The notes under the pieces were generated by a model. That model made no database searches. It worked only from the letters and a program-made list of their open reading frames with translations, and was not told the origin of the DNA. A DNA stretch of 64,000 nucleotides. Source: JAGGSN01 sp965603725 (GTDB lineage Bacteria; Zixibacteria; MSB-5A5; UBA10806; 4484-95). Shown here piece after piece: positions 15,780 to 24,142 of the stretch; the first letter of the stretch is position 1; the number at the start of each line of letters is the position of its first letter. The translations under genes and the position numbers were made by a program. Location: positions 1 to 64,000 of the forward strand of contig CBFDEC010000014.1 in NCBI GenBank assembly GCA_965603725.1, given 5' to 3'.

Positions 15780-17843
15780 ATGAGAAGGTTGTTTATTTTG
15801 GCAATGACGGTGTTTGCTGCATCGTTATTTTGCACCGGTATCGTTTATGCCCAGATGGACGATTTCGGTACGATCAGCGGAGTGGTTACCGACCAGGATT
15901 CTGATGAGGCTATTTATCCAGCCATAGTCAGAGCCTATGCGGTGGATGGTCCGTTCTGGCCAATAGCCATGGATATAACTGATGAGTCGGGCAATTACGA
16001 GCTTGATGTGCCCTTTGGGGAGTATCATGTTAAAACAGCTGCAATTGGTTACTTCCCTGAATGGTGGCAGGAAGCCGCCCATCGTGAGGATGCAACTGTT
16101 GTTGCGGTCGGCGAGGGTAATAGTCCTGTTGGAATCGATTTCACTTTAACAGGGGAATCAACCGAGCTGGGCTCAATTGCGGGCGCAGTTACAGATTTTG
16201 ATTCTGGCGAACCTATTGCAGGCGCCAGAATTGTTGCCCGTTTACCCGGCGGCCATCATTTCATTAGAATTGCTTACAGCGCTGAGGATGGCACATATCT
16301 TATTGACGATTTACCTCCCGGTGACTACCTGCTATCGTGCTGTAAAATGGGCTACGAGCGGATGGAATATCCCGAACCTGTTACAGTTGATGGCGATGAT
16401 GTTACCGGCATCGACTTCGCCATGGCGGCGCTTGTATTTGGAGGTATCTCCGGTATGGTTACCGATGCGGCAACCGGCGATCCGATTGAAAATGCGCTGG
16501 TTATTGCAGTTAAACTCGGCATGCCGCACCATTGTAACTTTGCCCGTACAGACGAGAACGGTGAATATGAAATGGTATTAATCTCCGGCGAATACCGAGT
16601 TGAAGCAAGAGCTTGGGGATATCTTCCCGGCGAATTTGATGAACCCGTGATTGTAGTGGATGAGATAATAACCGGTATCGACTTTGCGATTGCGTCTTTA
16701 GAGTTTGGCAGTATTTCCGGAACTGTATATAACGTTGACAGCGAGCCGATTCAGGGAGCATTTATTGATGCTCGTCGGGCTTGGGGATTCGGACATGCTC
16801 ATACAAGGTCAGATGAATTCGGCAGCTACACGCTGGAAAATCTATTCCCGGGAACTTATCAAGTCAGAGCTTTTGCACATGATTATTTGCCGCAGGTTTA
16901 TGACGAACCTGTTGAGGTCGAAAACGGCATGGATGTAACCGGAATTGATTTCTATCTTGAGCCTTTCGATTCGCCTTTTGACGGCATTATTTCCGGTACT
17001 GTTCTTGATGAAGAAACAACTGCACCCGTCGCTGACGCCCTGGTGGCGGCAGTTGGCCATACCTGGAATCATCACTACCATCACTTATTCAGAAGATTTA
17101 CACATACTGATGAAAACGGTTCTTATATATTCGAAAACCTGCCGGGAGCTGATTACAGAGTTCTTTGCATCGCAGAGGATTACGTGGCGGAATTTTATGA
17201 CAATAAATATCGCTGGTATGAAGCGGATCCTGTCACTCCTGACGCATACGACATTAACTTCGAATTAGCGCCTGACGAAGGCGGAATCAGGCTTATCAGC
17301 GGGCAGGTGATTGAAGATGGTCTGCCGGTTTCCAGCGCTTTCATACAGGTTATGCAGGGTGATGAAGTTGCAGCTTTGGGCGTTACCTATCCTGACGGCA
17401 GTTACTACATTGAGGGTTTGATGCCGGGCGAATACGACATTGAGGTTATCACGCCGAATTTGAGCGAAGGCGCTCTTGAAAATGTATCGGTATTATTCGC
17501 TGATGAGTATGAGGCTGATATAATATTAGGCCCCACTTCGGATGATAATATTATCAGTTTGCCGGCGTCTACGACGCTTCATCAGAATTACCCCAACCCA
17601 TTTAATGCCTCGACCAACATCAGTTTTAACCTTGCTGATGCCGGCAATGTAGAACTTTCTGTGTATGATCTGCTGGGTCGCAAAGTATCGACTCTTGTTT
17701 CATCGAGGATGGAAGCTGGTTCTCATACAATTACCTGGGATGGCGCTGATTCAGATAACAACGCCGTTGTATCAGGCATCTATCTATATGTCCTGAAAGC
17801 AGGCGATGAAACTGTCAGCAAGCGGATGCTGCTGCTGAAGTAG
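15780..17843 (+). CDS. secreted protein with six carboxypeptidase-regulatory-like repeats and NYPNPFN C-terminal domain, 687 aa
   Basis: N-terminal signal peptide (~25 residues, ending in VYAQ). Six beta-sandwich repeats of the CarboxypepD_reg type follow, each starting like SGVVTD-DS/ADA... and containing D-G-Y-DLPPG-Y (first motifs near residues 33, 140, 222, 310, 400 and 505). The end has the motif LHQNYPNPFNAST, VYDLLGRKV and a final SKRMLLLK, the type A-like C-terminal sorting domain common in FCB bacteria and linked to type IX or related secretion. No enzyme domain is present, so an adhesin or surface-scaffold role is inferred. A hairpin terminator follows. Confidence 0.85.
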   Translation: MRRLFILAMTVFAASLFCTGIVYAQMDDFGTISGVVTDQDSDEAIYPAIVRAYAVDGPFWPIAMDITDESGNYELDVPFGEYHVKTAAIGYFPEWWQEAAHREDATVVAVGEGNSPVGIDFTLTGESTELGSIAGAVTDFDSGEPIAGARIVARLPGGHHFIRIAYSAEDGTYLIDDLPPGDYLLSCCKMGYERMEYPEPVTVDGDDVTGIDFAMAALVFGGISGMVTDAATGDPIENALVIAVKLGMPHHCNFARTDENGEYEMVLISGEYRVEARAWGYLPGEFDEPVIVVDEIITGIDFAIASLEFGSISGTVYNVDSEPIQGAFIDARRAWGFGHAHTRSDEFGSYTLENLFPGTYQVRAFAHDYLPQVYDEPVEVENGMDVTGIDFYLEPFDSPFDGIISGTVLDEETTAPVADALVAAVGHTWNHHYHHLFRRFTHTDENGSYIFENLPGADYRVLCIAEDYVAEFYDNKYRWYEADPVTPDAYDINFELAPDEGGIRLISGQVIEDGLPVSSAFIQVMQGDEVAALGVTYPDGSYYIEGLMPGEYDIEVITPNLSEGALENVSVLFADEYEADIILGPTSDDNIISLPASTTLHQNYPNPFNASTNISFNLADAGNVELSVYDLLGRKVSTLVSSRMEAGSHTITWDGADSDNNAVVSGIYLYVLKAGDETVSKRMLLLK

Positions 17844-17888
17844 TAAAATTTAATAGGGACAGAATAAGTTTGTCCAGGGTATTTGATG

Positions 17889-17913
17889 AAAGGGAGTTTT
17901 GAAAACTCCCTTT
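17889..17913 (+). terminator. rho-independent terminator
   Basis: Perfect 11-bp palindrome arms AAAGGGAGTTT / AAACTCCCTTT followed by CGTGTTTTC, 45 nt after the stop codon of the repeat protein gene. Confidence 0.75.
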
Positions 17914-18344
17914 CGTGTTTTCTTCAAAGAATATTCTCAGATTTTATACAAAGAGAGCTTAGTTATAGTACGCATCACACGTCCCCTTCTGCCTCATAAT
18001 CGCGCTGGCAACCGGTAGGTCGGGTTCTGATCCGCCTTTAGCGGAGAAAAACCCGACACATTTATTTGTCGGCCTTCTCTCCGCCTTAGGAGGATCGGAG
18101 GCCGACCTACAAATCTGAAAACATATAGATCGCAAAGTTAAGTAGGACAGACTTTCAGTCTGTCCGGACAGGTTGAAAACCTGTCCTACTTTTGTTTAGT
18201 ATTGCTGTGAAGAATATTATACTATATAAAAACATACTATTTCTTTAATAAACAATATGCAATAACCGCTATTATATTGCTTTTCTTTTATTTTGAAACT
18301 ATTATTAACAATAAAGTTGATTTATGAATAAAGCGGATTAGATT
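17914..18344. repeat. REP module cluster between convergent genes
   Basis: Holds two modules: 18015-18110, a double hairpin starting GTAGGTCGGG and ending GGCCGACCTAC with an inner CCGCCTTAGGAGGATCGG, and 18142-18189, starting GTAGGACAGAC and containing two back-to-back palindromes (CAGACT-ttc-AGTCTG; GACAGGTTGAAAACCTGTC). The rest (18190-18344) is AT-rich with no recognisable feature. Confidence 0.75.
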
Positions 18345-19820
18345 TCATACAAAGAGAGCTTCGTTTGTTTTAATTGTTTCTAAGAAAGCTTTAACGATTA
18401 CCGGGTCAAATTGTGTACCGGCGCATCTTTTTATCTCGTCAACCGCTTCTTCGGTACTTCTGCTTTTTCTATATGGGCGGTCGCTGGTGATAGCATCAAA
18501 GGTGTCGACGACTGCGAGCAGTCGTCCCTGAATCGGAATGTTCTCACCTTTTAAACCGGTTGGATAACCTTTACCATCATATCGCTCATGGTGGTATAAT
18601 ATGTAGGGCAGGGCGGGATTTAAGAATTTAATTTGCCTGATAATATGCGCGCCGAGTTCGGGATGGCTTTTCATTACTGCATGTTCTTCGGGAGTAAGAG
18701 GCCCGGGTTTATTGAGGATTGCATCGGGGACTCCGATTTTGCCGATGTCGTGTAGGATTGCTCCCATTCTTAATTCTTTTATTTTTTCAGGTCGCCAGTT
18801 GACATTTCGGGCAATGCCCAGGGTAATTTCCAGGACTCTTTCGGTATGTCCGCCTGTATATTTATCGCGTGCTTCAATTGAATTAGCCAGCGCTTCAACT
18901 GTATCGAAATAAGCCTCCTCCAGCTCTGTATAAAGTTTGGAATTTTCAATTGACATAGCCGCTTTGCCGGCAAAAAGAGAAAGTGTTGTTAACTGGCCTG
19001 TTGTAAAATGATGTATATCCCTGGTGCGGATTAAACTTAGTGAGCCGATGCTTTTACCTTTAGACATCAACGGCTGGCAGATGAACGATTTGATTATTCT
19101 GTGTTCGGATCTTCCGTAAGCTTCTTTTTCATTTACGATAATAGGCTTGCATGTATAATAAGCGTCCTCGGCCAGGTCCTGGCTGAAATGATTGAGTTTG
19201 TCGCTCAAAGTGTAATCCGGACAGATAAATTTCTGCAGGCTGAGTCGACCGTCAGGCTTGCCAAAGTGCAAGGCGGCGAAATCGGCATTGAATTCTCTTA
19301 TTGCAGTATCAAGAATAAGATTTAATAAAGGATCCGATTCCATCACCGAACCCATCGCTTCAGATATCTTATAAAACGACATGATTTCATTAAGCCTGAT
19401 ATTTTCACGCTCAAGCATCAGTTGGTCTACCGCCCTTTTGATGGTAGTTATAAGGGTTTCCATGTCGAATGGTTTTAGCAGGTAGTCGAAGGCGCCTTTT
19501 TTAATTACCGAAATGGCATTCTGGATGGTTGGTTTGCCGGTCATCAATATTATTTTAGCGTCGGGTTGGTATTTCTGCACCTGAATCATTACATCAATAC
19601 CGGATCCCTCATCGAGGACAAGATCGGTCAGCGCTATGGATATTTCTGTATCTTTAATAATTTTAACGGCTTCATCAAGTGATTCAGCCAGTAATATATC
19701 ATAATCCTGATTATTCAACATGTCTTTGACAACCTGTAAAACGCCGCGTTCGTCGTCAACGACTAAAATCGAGATTTTTTGTTCCTGTTTTATTGAGTCA
19801 AGGATTTCCCGTATATTCAT
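18345..19820 (-). CDS. REC-GAF-HD-GYP response regulator (cyclic-di-GMP phosphodiesterase), 491 aa
   Basis: Receiver domain residues ~15-130 with the acidic pair D22-D23, phosphoacceptor D66 (ALTDLVLD), T94 and K116. A GAF-like domain follows (~140-300). The C-terminal HD-GYP domain (~305-485) keeps the full metal and signature set: HTERV, HDIGKIG near 357 and HHERYDGKGYP near 410. Such proteins hydrolyse cyclic di-GMP when phosphorylated and typically control motility or biofilm state. A strong GGGAGG site precedes the start. No histidine kinase is adjacent, so the partner lies elsewhere. A link to the nearby flagellin gene is only suggestive. Confidence 0.92.
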   Translation of the reverse strand: MNIREILDSIKQEQKISILVVDDERGVLQVVKDMLNNQDYDILLAESLDEAVKIIKDTEISIALTDLVLDEGSGIDVMIQVQKYQPDAKIILMTGKPTIQNAISVIKKGAFDYLLKPFDMETLITTIKRAVDQLMLERENIRLNEIMSFYKISEAMGSVMESDPLLNLILDTAIREFNADFAALHFGKPDGRLSLQKFICPDYTLSDKLNHFSQDLAEDAYYTCKPIIVNEKEAYGRSEHRIIKSFICQPLMSKGKSIGSLSLIRTRDIHHFTTGQLTTLSLFAGKAAMSIENSKLYTELEEAYFDTVEALANSIEARDKYTGGHTERVLEITLGIARNVNWRPEKIKELRMGAILHDIGKIGVPDAILNKPGPLTPEEHAVMKSHPELGAHIIRQIKFLNPALPYILYHHERYDGKGYPTGLKGENIPIQGRLLAVVDTFDAITSDRPYRKSRSTEEAVDEIKRCAGTQFDPVIVKAFLETIKTNEALFV

Positions 19821-20136
19821 ACTTTTCCTCCCTGTTCATTAACTTTATCGACACATGAAACTGAAATCTTTTTTGAATTGGAGAGAGTTGTTTCGCATAT
19901 GGGGTGCAACAGTTAACTATTTAAACAGGTAGTGTTCGTTTGAACAGTTAAAAACCACGCCCCAAATTATTATCTGAAACGAAAAAATCAACATTTTTTC
20001 AATTATTCAAATAATTTCTAAAGGGGAAGAATAGTTGATGATGTGGAGATTTCTACCTACAAAATTATAAATCACATCTTTTGTTTTAAGCTGAATATAA
20101 GTGAATAATATGGAAACCATTACAGGCAAGTTATTA
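19821..20136. other. 316-bp intergenic region
   Basis: AT-rich, no RNA gene, repeat or convincing ORF seen. It must contain the promoter of the HD-GYP gene (to the left) and the 3' end region of lipA. Confidence 0.5.
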
Positions 20137-21036
20137 TTATGCAGTTTTGCCCGCCTGATTTTTCGCATAATACTGCGCAGTCTGTTTATGCGCAAGGTAT
20201 GAACTTCTTACAAGAGGTCCAGATTCCATATGTTGAATGCCTGACTTTTCGCCGGTCATTTTTATTTTTTCAAACTCTTCAGGCGTATAATATTTTTTAA
20301 TCGACAAATGGTTTTTCGAGGGGGATAAATACTGGCCGACGGTGAAGATTTTACATCCTGCCTCGACCGCATCCTGCAGAACTCTTTCTATTTGAATGAA
20401 ATCTTCACCCAGGCCGACCATCATCCCCGATTTAACAGGTGAACGGTCTGAATATCTGGACAAATAACTCAATACATGTAAAGAACGCGCATAATCTGCC
20501 TGGGGACGAACCACAGAATATAAGTCGGGAACGGTTTCGATATTATGGGCAATCACTTCGGGTTTGGCGTTGATTATCAAATTCAGCGATTCGGTACCGC
20601 CGCCAAAATCCGGAATCAGGACTTCCACTTTACAGTCTGAAGAAACATCATGAATCTGTCTAATGGTTTCGGCAAAAATCGCCGCCCCTCCGTCCGGCAA
20701 GTCATCGCGGGTTACCGATGTGATGACTGCGTATTTAAGTCGCAGTTTCTTGACCGCCATGGCGACCCTTCTGGGTTCATCATAATCGGGGGGCAAAGGA
20801 CGGCCAGCATTAACATCGCAGAAGCAGCAATTGCGGGTACACTTATCGCCCAGAATCATAAAGGTGGCGGTCCGGGCTGAAAAACATTCACCGATATTTG
20901 GACAATTTGCCTCCTGGCAGACTGTATGAAGATTAAGATCTTTGATAAGATTTTTCACTTCCGCATAAACCGGGTTAAAACTCAATTTGGTCTTTAACCA
21001 GGGCGGTTTGCGGAGATGAGTTTTCTGTTCTTTCAT
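20137..21036 (-). CDS. lipA: lipoyl synthase, 299 aa
   Basis: Radical SAM enzyme that inserts two sulfur atoms into octanoyl groups on lipoate-dependent proteins (pyruvate and 2-oxoglutarate dehydrogenases, glycine cleavage H protein). The auxiliary cluster cysteines are C40, C45 and C51 (CQEANCPNIGEC); the radical SAM cluster is C66, C70 and C73 (CTRNCCFC). The C-terminal RSSY motif that ligates the auxiliary cluster is present (GPLVRSSY). Length is normal. No lipB or lplA is next to it. The ribosome binding site is weak. Confidence 0.95.
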   Translation of the reverse strand: MKEQKTHLRKPPWLKTKLSFNPVYAEVKNLIKDLNLHTVCQEANCPNIGECFSARTATFMILGDKCTRNCCFCDVNAGRPLPPDYDEPRRVAMAVKKLRLKYAVITSVTRDDLPDGGAAIFAETIRQIHDVSSDCKVEVLIPDFGGGTESLNLIINAKPEVIAHNIETVPDLYSVVRPQADYARSLHVLSYLSRYSDRSPVKSGMMVGLGEDFIQIERVLQDAVEAGCKIFTVGQYLSPSKNHLSIKKYYTPEEFEKIKMTGEKSGIQHMESGPLVRSSYLAHKQTAQYYAKNQAGKTA

Positions 21037-21090
21037 CGTTTATTTAATTTCATTACTTTCAGGTTTTTCTATTAACAATAAACTCACAAT

Positions 21091-21208
21091 TGTCATCCCC
21101 TCAGAAGCGGGGATCCATGATGTTATATTTCTTGTTCAATCACTACTGTTTAAAACCAACAGTGAAACGCCAATCATAATGGATTCCCCGCCTTGGCGGG
21201 GAATGACA
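21091..21208. repeat. 118-bp MITE-like element with terminal inverted repeats
   Basis: Begins TGTCATCCCC-tcagaag-CGGGGATCCA and ends TGGATTCCCCGCC-ttgg-CGGGGAATGACA: the two ends are inverted copies of one another and each is itself a small hairpin. The middle (~21118-21178) is unique AT-rich DNA. Similar TGTCAT...ATGACA hairpin elements are widespread in bacterial genomes. No transposase inside, so any mobility would be in trans. Confidence 0.65.
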
Positions 21209-21453
21209 CTTTTCGTATTAAAAATAAAATTCATAATCTATGTAAATAACCACACATTATTTGAGAACTCTAACATCATAATAAAGTTAATTAATCTATG
21301 TCAACATTTCAGAAACCTTAAGCCGTTCATCCCGCTTTGAAAAAAGCCGAACAGGAGAGACTCTATGTATAAAAATAAATAAATATTCCTCGGCAATAAC
21401 CTGCCGTTGAAAATTCATTAGATTTCTAACGATTACTTTACTCATTTTTCATC
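21209..21453. other. AT-rich spacer between trxB and the hairpin element
   Basis: Together with 21037-21090 this fills the 417-bp gap between lipA and trxB. Apart from the inverted-repeat element no feature is seen. Confidence 0.4.
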
Positions 21454-22374
21454 TTAATCGTTCCAGGCTTCAATGTATTTATCAGCGGCGACAGCGGCAG
21501 TAGTGCCGTCCCCGACGGCATTGGTAATCTGTTTACAAAGCTGTTTTCGGACATCGCCGATGGCATAAACGCCTTCTACAGAAGTCTGCATATATTCGTT
21601 TGTGATAATGTAACCATTTTCGTCTTTTGTAACTTCAAAATCAAAGATATTAGAATTAGGAACAAAGCCGATGAACGGGAAAAGGGCTCCGACCTTCAGG
21701 TTCGTTATCTTGCTGCTTTTGACATTCTTGATGTCTATCGATTCGATCACATCGCCGCCGTTAACCTTTTCTACCACAGAATCCCAGATAACTTCGACCT
21801 TCGGATTATTGAAGGCACGTTTCTGAATAATCTTCTGCGCCCGGAGTTGATCGCGACGATGGATGATATAAACTTTCGAACCGAACTTGGTAAGGTAGAT
21901 CCCTTCCTCAACTGCGGCATCGCCACCGCCTGCAATTGCAATAACCTGATCTTTAAAGAATGCGCCGTCACAGATAGCGCAATATGACACACCTTTGCCG
22001 GTGTATTCTTCCTCGCCGGGAACGCCGAGTTTTCGGGGCTGGCCGCCGGTACCGACAATCACAGCTTTGGCTTTGTATGAATCGTTTTCACCCTCGACTA
22101 TCCTGAACTTGCCATCAAGTTTAATTGTCTTTGCCGAATCATATACTATCTTCAAACCGAACTTTACCGCATGGTTCTCCATTTTTTTAGCAAGGTCACG
22201 GCCGGAGATAGATTCGAATCCGGGATAATCCTCAACCAGTTCGGTGTTGACAATCTGTCCACCCGGCATAATCTCTTCGATACATATCGTATTAAGCTCA
22301 GCCCGCGCTGAATACATGCCGGATGTTAAACCGCCTGGACCTCCGCCTACAATTACAATATCCAATTCCTGCAT
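21454..22374 (-). CDS. trxB: thioredoxin reductase, 306 aa
   Basis: FAD enzyme that reduces thioredoxin with NADPH in the cytoplasm. FAD motif GGGPGG at 10-15; redox-active dithiol C132-x-x-C135 (CAICDGAFF); second nucleotide-binding motif GGGDAAVEE near 148; C-terminal FAD motif AIGDVRKQLCKQ near 272, followed by GDGTTAAV. Length is standard. GGGAGG precedes the start, 16 nt after the cobO stop, so the two form an operon. The NADPH-binding HRRDQLRA segment (about residue 173) is present and indicates NADP preference. Confidence 0.95.
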   Translation of the reverse strand: MQELDIVIVGGGPGGLTSGMYSARAELNTICIEEIMPGGQIVNTELVEDYPGFESISGRDLAKKMENHAVKFGLKIVYDSAKTIKLDGKFRIVEGENDSYKAKAVIVGTGGQPRKLGVPGEEEYTGKGVSYCAICDGAFFKDQVIAIAGGGDAAVEEGIYLTKFGSKVYIIHRRDQLRAQKIIQKRAFNNPKVEVIWDSVVEKVNGGDVIESIDIKNVKSSKITNLKVGALFPFIGFVPNSNIFDFEVTKDENGYIITNEYMQTSVEGVYAIGDVRKQLCKQITNAVGDGTTAAVAADKYIEAWND

Positions 22375-22390
22375 CGTTTCCTCCCGATAT

Positions 22391-22936
22391 TCAGTAATCT
22401 ATGCCTTTTCGAGCTAATACATCCTTTTGATATGGATGTTTTATCTCTTTCATTTCCGTAACCAGATCAGCTCGTTCTATTAAATCCTCATGGGCATTTC
22501 TGCCGGTAATGATAATGTCCATCTTTTCAGGCTTCTTGTCGAGTAAATGCATGACATCCTTGATGCCAATTAGCTCCAGTGAAACAGCCACGTTCAGCTC
22601 ATCGAGAATCAGGATATTATACTTACCGGACAACATCAATTCTTTGGCCATTTTTAGCGCAGCTGCGGCCGCTTTAATATGCTCCTCTTTTGGCAGTCTG
22701 TCATTTAATATACCGACACAACCTTTACCGCCCTGGTACAGCTCAACGTTGGGTAAATATTTCTTGATGCCGTCAAGTTCACCGTAATGCCAGCTTCCTT
22801 TAATAAACTGTACAATCGCTACTTTGAGGTCATAACCCGCCGCCCTGACACAAATCCCGAGGGCGGCAGTTGTTTTGCCCTTGCCGTTGCCGGTATATAC
22901 AATAGTTAAACCTGTTTTTTCCCGTTTATCAGTCAT
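22391..22936 (-). CDS. cobO: corrinoid adenosyltransferase (CobA/CobO type), 181 aa
   Basis: Transfers the adenosyl group of ATP to reduced cob(I)alamin or cobyrinate derivatives, giving coenzyme B12. The P-loop TGNGKGKTTAALG (residues 15-27) and conserved VAIVQFIKGSW, LDELNVAVS and IITGRNAHEDL are all seen. A GAGGT site precedes the ATG. Upstream of trxB, 16 nt apart. The region before it shows no recognisable cobalamin riboswitch. Other B12 genes are not in the window, so it may serve salvage as well as synthesis. Confidence 0.92.
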   Translation of the reverse strand: MTDKREKTGLTIVYTGNGKGKTTAALGICVRAAGYDLKVAIVQFIKGSWHYGELDGIKKYLPNVELYQGGKGCVGILNDRLPKEEHIKAAAAALKMAKELMLSGKYNILILDELNVAVSLELIGIKDVMHLLDKKPEKMDIIITGRNAHEDLIERADLVTEMKEIKHPYQKDVLARKGIDY

Positions 22937-23294
22937 GGCAAATACCTCATACGATTCTTCTAAACTTACAGTTGCCTGTTACGGTTTCGAGAATTTGCAT
23001 TTATTGTTCAAACTGTAAGAATTAAATACTCTCAACACAGTATTAAACTATATCAATCATAAAGGTATGTCAAGGATTGGCAGATATTAACAAGAGATAT
23101 AATAGTATTGGAATTTTTGCCTGTTTAGACAGGAATCTTTTAAAACGGTATAGTTTTTCCTTTCAAACCTGGTCACAAAGCTCTGCTTTGCGACCTAAAA
23201 GTTACCAAGCCAAGCTTGGTAAATAGACCCAAACATCATCGATTTTGATTTTTTACACAACCTGCTTGTAATCAGCATTTCATGCATTTGGGCA
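22937..23294. repeat. intergenic region with CTCYG hairpins (family B)
   Basis: Contains two hairpins: 23171-23195 (arms GGTCACAAAGC / GCTTTGCGACC, with a CTCTG-type centre) and 23202-23222 (TTACCAAGCC-AAGCTTGGTAA). The same style of hairpin recurs at 26649-26817. Otherwise AT-rich; no gene. Confidence 0.65.
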
Positions 23295-23519
23295 TTATTG
23301 CTGCAATTCGGCCGCAATTTCTTCTAAGGCGCTGAAAAATTTCTTAAAATCATCTTCGAATACCATTAGTCTGTGTTTTTCAAATTCGCCATTCTTTTTC
23401 CTCGACTCGCTTATGATAAGGTATTTATTACCTTTCATTGATTCTTTCACATCAAAAAAATATGTCCTTGACCCAGCCCGAACAGTCTTTGATAAAATGG
23501 CTTCTTTTACATCTGACAT
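23295..23519 (-). CDS. DUF3276 / PUR-like nucleic acid-binding protein, 74 aa
   Basis: A single PUR-type domain: TVRAGSRTYFFDVKESMKG, LIISESRKK, HRLMVFEDDFKKFFSAL. The family (DUF3276) is found in Bacteroidetes, spirochaetes and relatives and is structurally similar to eukaryotic Pur-alpha single-strand nucleic-acid-binding proteins. Length is right for the single-domain form. GGAGG precedes the start. It stands alone. Role unknown; nucleic-acid binding follows from the fold. Confidence 0.85.
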   Translation of the reverse strand: MSDVKEAILSKTVRAGSRTYFFDVKESMKGNKYLIISESRKKNGEFEKHRLMVFEDDFKKFFSALEEIAAELQQ

Positions 23520-23691
23520 GCTAACCTCCAGTTTTTCATGCTAGTCTTGTAATTAACTACTATCCGGGTATGACAGAACCTGTCAGTGATTTTGATGTCT
23601 TTTTAATTTTATTGAATTTAAATCCATCTCTGTACGCGGCATCCGCCTTTATCGATGGGTTTGCCCGTTATAGTGGGGCACACGAGGACAT

Positions 23692-23886
23692 GTGCCGCCC
23701 ACAAAAGAATCGCTTGTAATAGGCCGCGAGGTAGATATTTGTTCGGACATTCCAGGGTCGGGTGTCAGGGTGATTGCCAGCGGCCGGGTAACCGGTATTG
23801 GCGATAATTTAGAGCTTTTTATCGAAGGTGAAGACCGACCGGTTTCAAAAGGAAGATTGATTATTAAAAATCAAAATATCTCTTGA
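23692..23886 (+). CDS. hypothetical small beta-rich protein, 64 aa (doubtful)
   Basis: The frame encodes a plausible small beta-barrel (IASGRVTGIGDNLELFIEG), and a good terminator (23937-23963) follows it. Against it: the GTG start lies inside a family A hairpin (23677-23696) and there is no ribosome binding site, so the repeat may have cut off the true 5' end of the gene. It could be the remnant of a longer protein. Low confidence in the start. Confidence 0.4.
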   Translation: MPPTKESLVIGREVDICSDIPGSGVRVIASGRVTGIGDNLELFIEGEDRPVSKGRLIIKNQNIS

Positions 23887-23936
23887 TAGTTCCAAAATAG
23901 TAGCTTATCATAAGAATTGATTATTAAAATAATTGA

Positions 23937-23963
23937 GAAACAGCTGTTACTGTTTCTTTTTTT
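23937..23963 (+). terminator. rho-independent terminator
   Basis: Stem GAAACAG / CTGTTTC, 6-nt loop, run of seven T; 50 nt after the 64-codon frame, upstream of the malic enzyme gene. Confidence 0.75.
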
Positions 23964-24142
23964 AGCGTTAATCTATGCAGGCAACAATGGGATAATTGGA
24001 AATCAATATATGAAGTCAATTGATTCTATGATGATATTTGTCTACATATTAACACAGCAAATTATAGGATATTTGCTGCCGGTATGGAACGATTTTGAAA
24101 TTTCTTTTTGATATAAAGTAATTCTGTTTTTTTGGAGGAACA

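Noticed and set aside
16177..17268. Alternate-frame ORFs inside the regulatory-repeat protein gene
   Set aside because: Shadows of the repeat-containing coding frame.
22937..23294. Cobalamin riboswitch upstream of cobO
   Set aside because: No B12-box or conserved core could be recognised in the leader.
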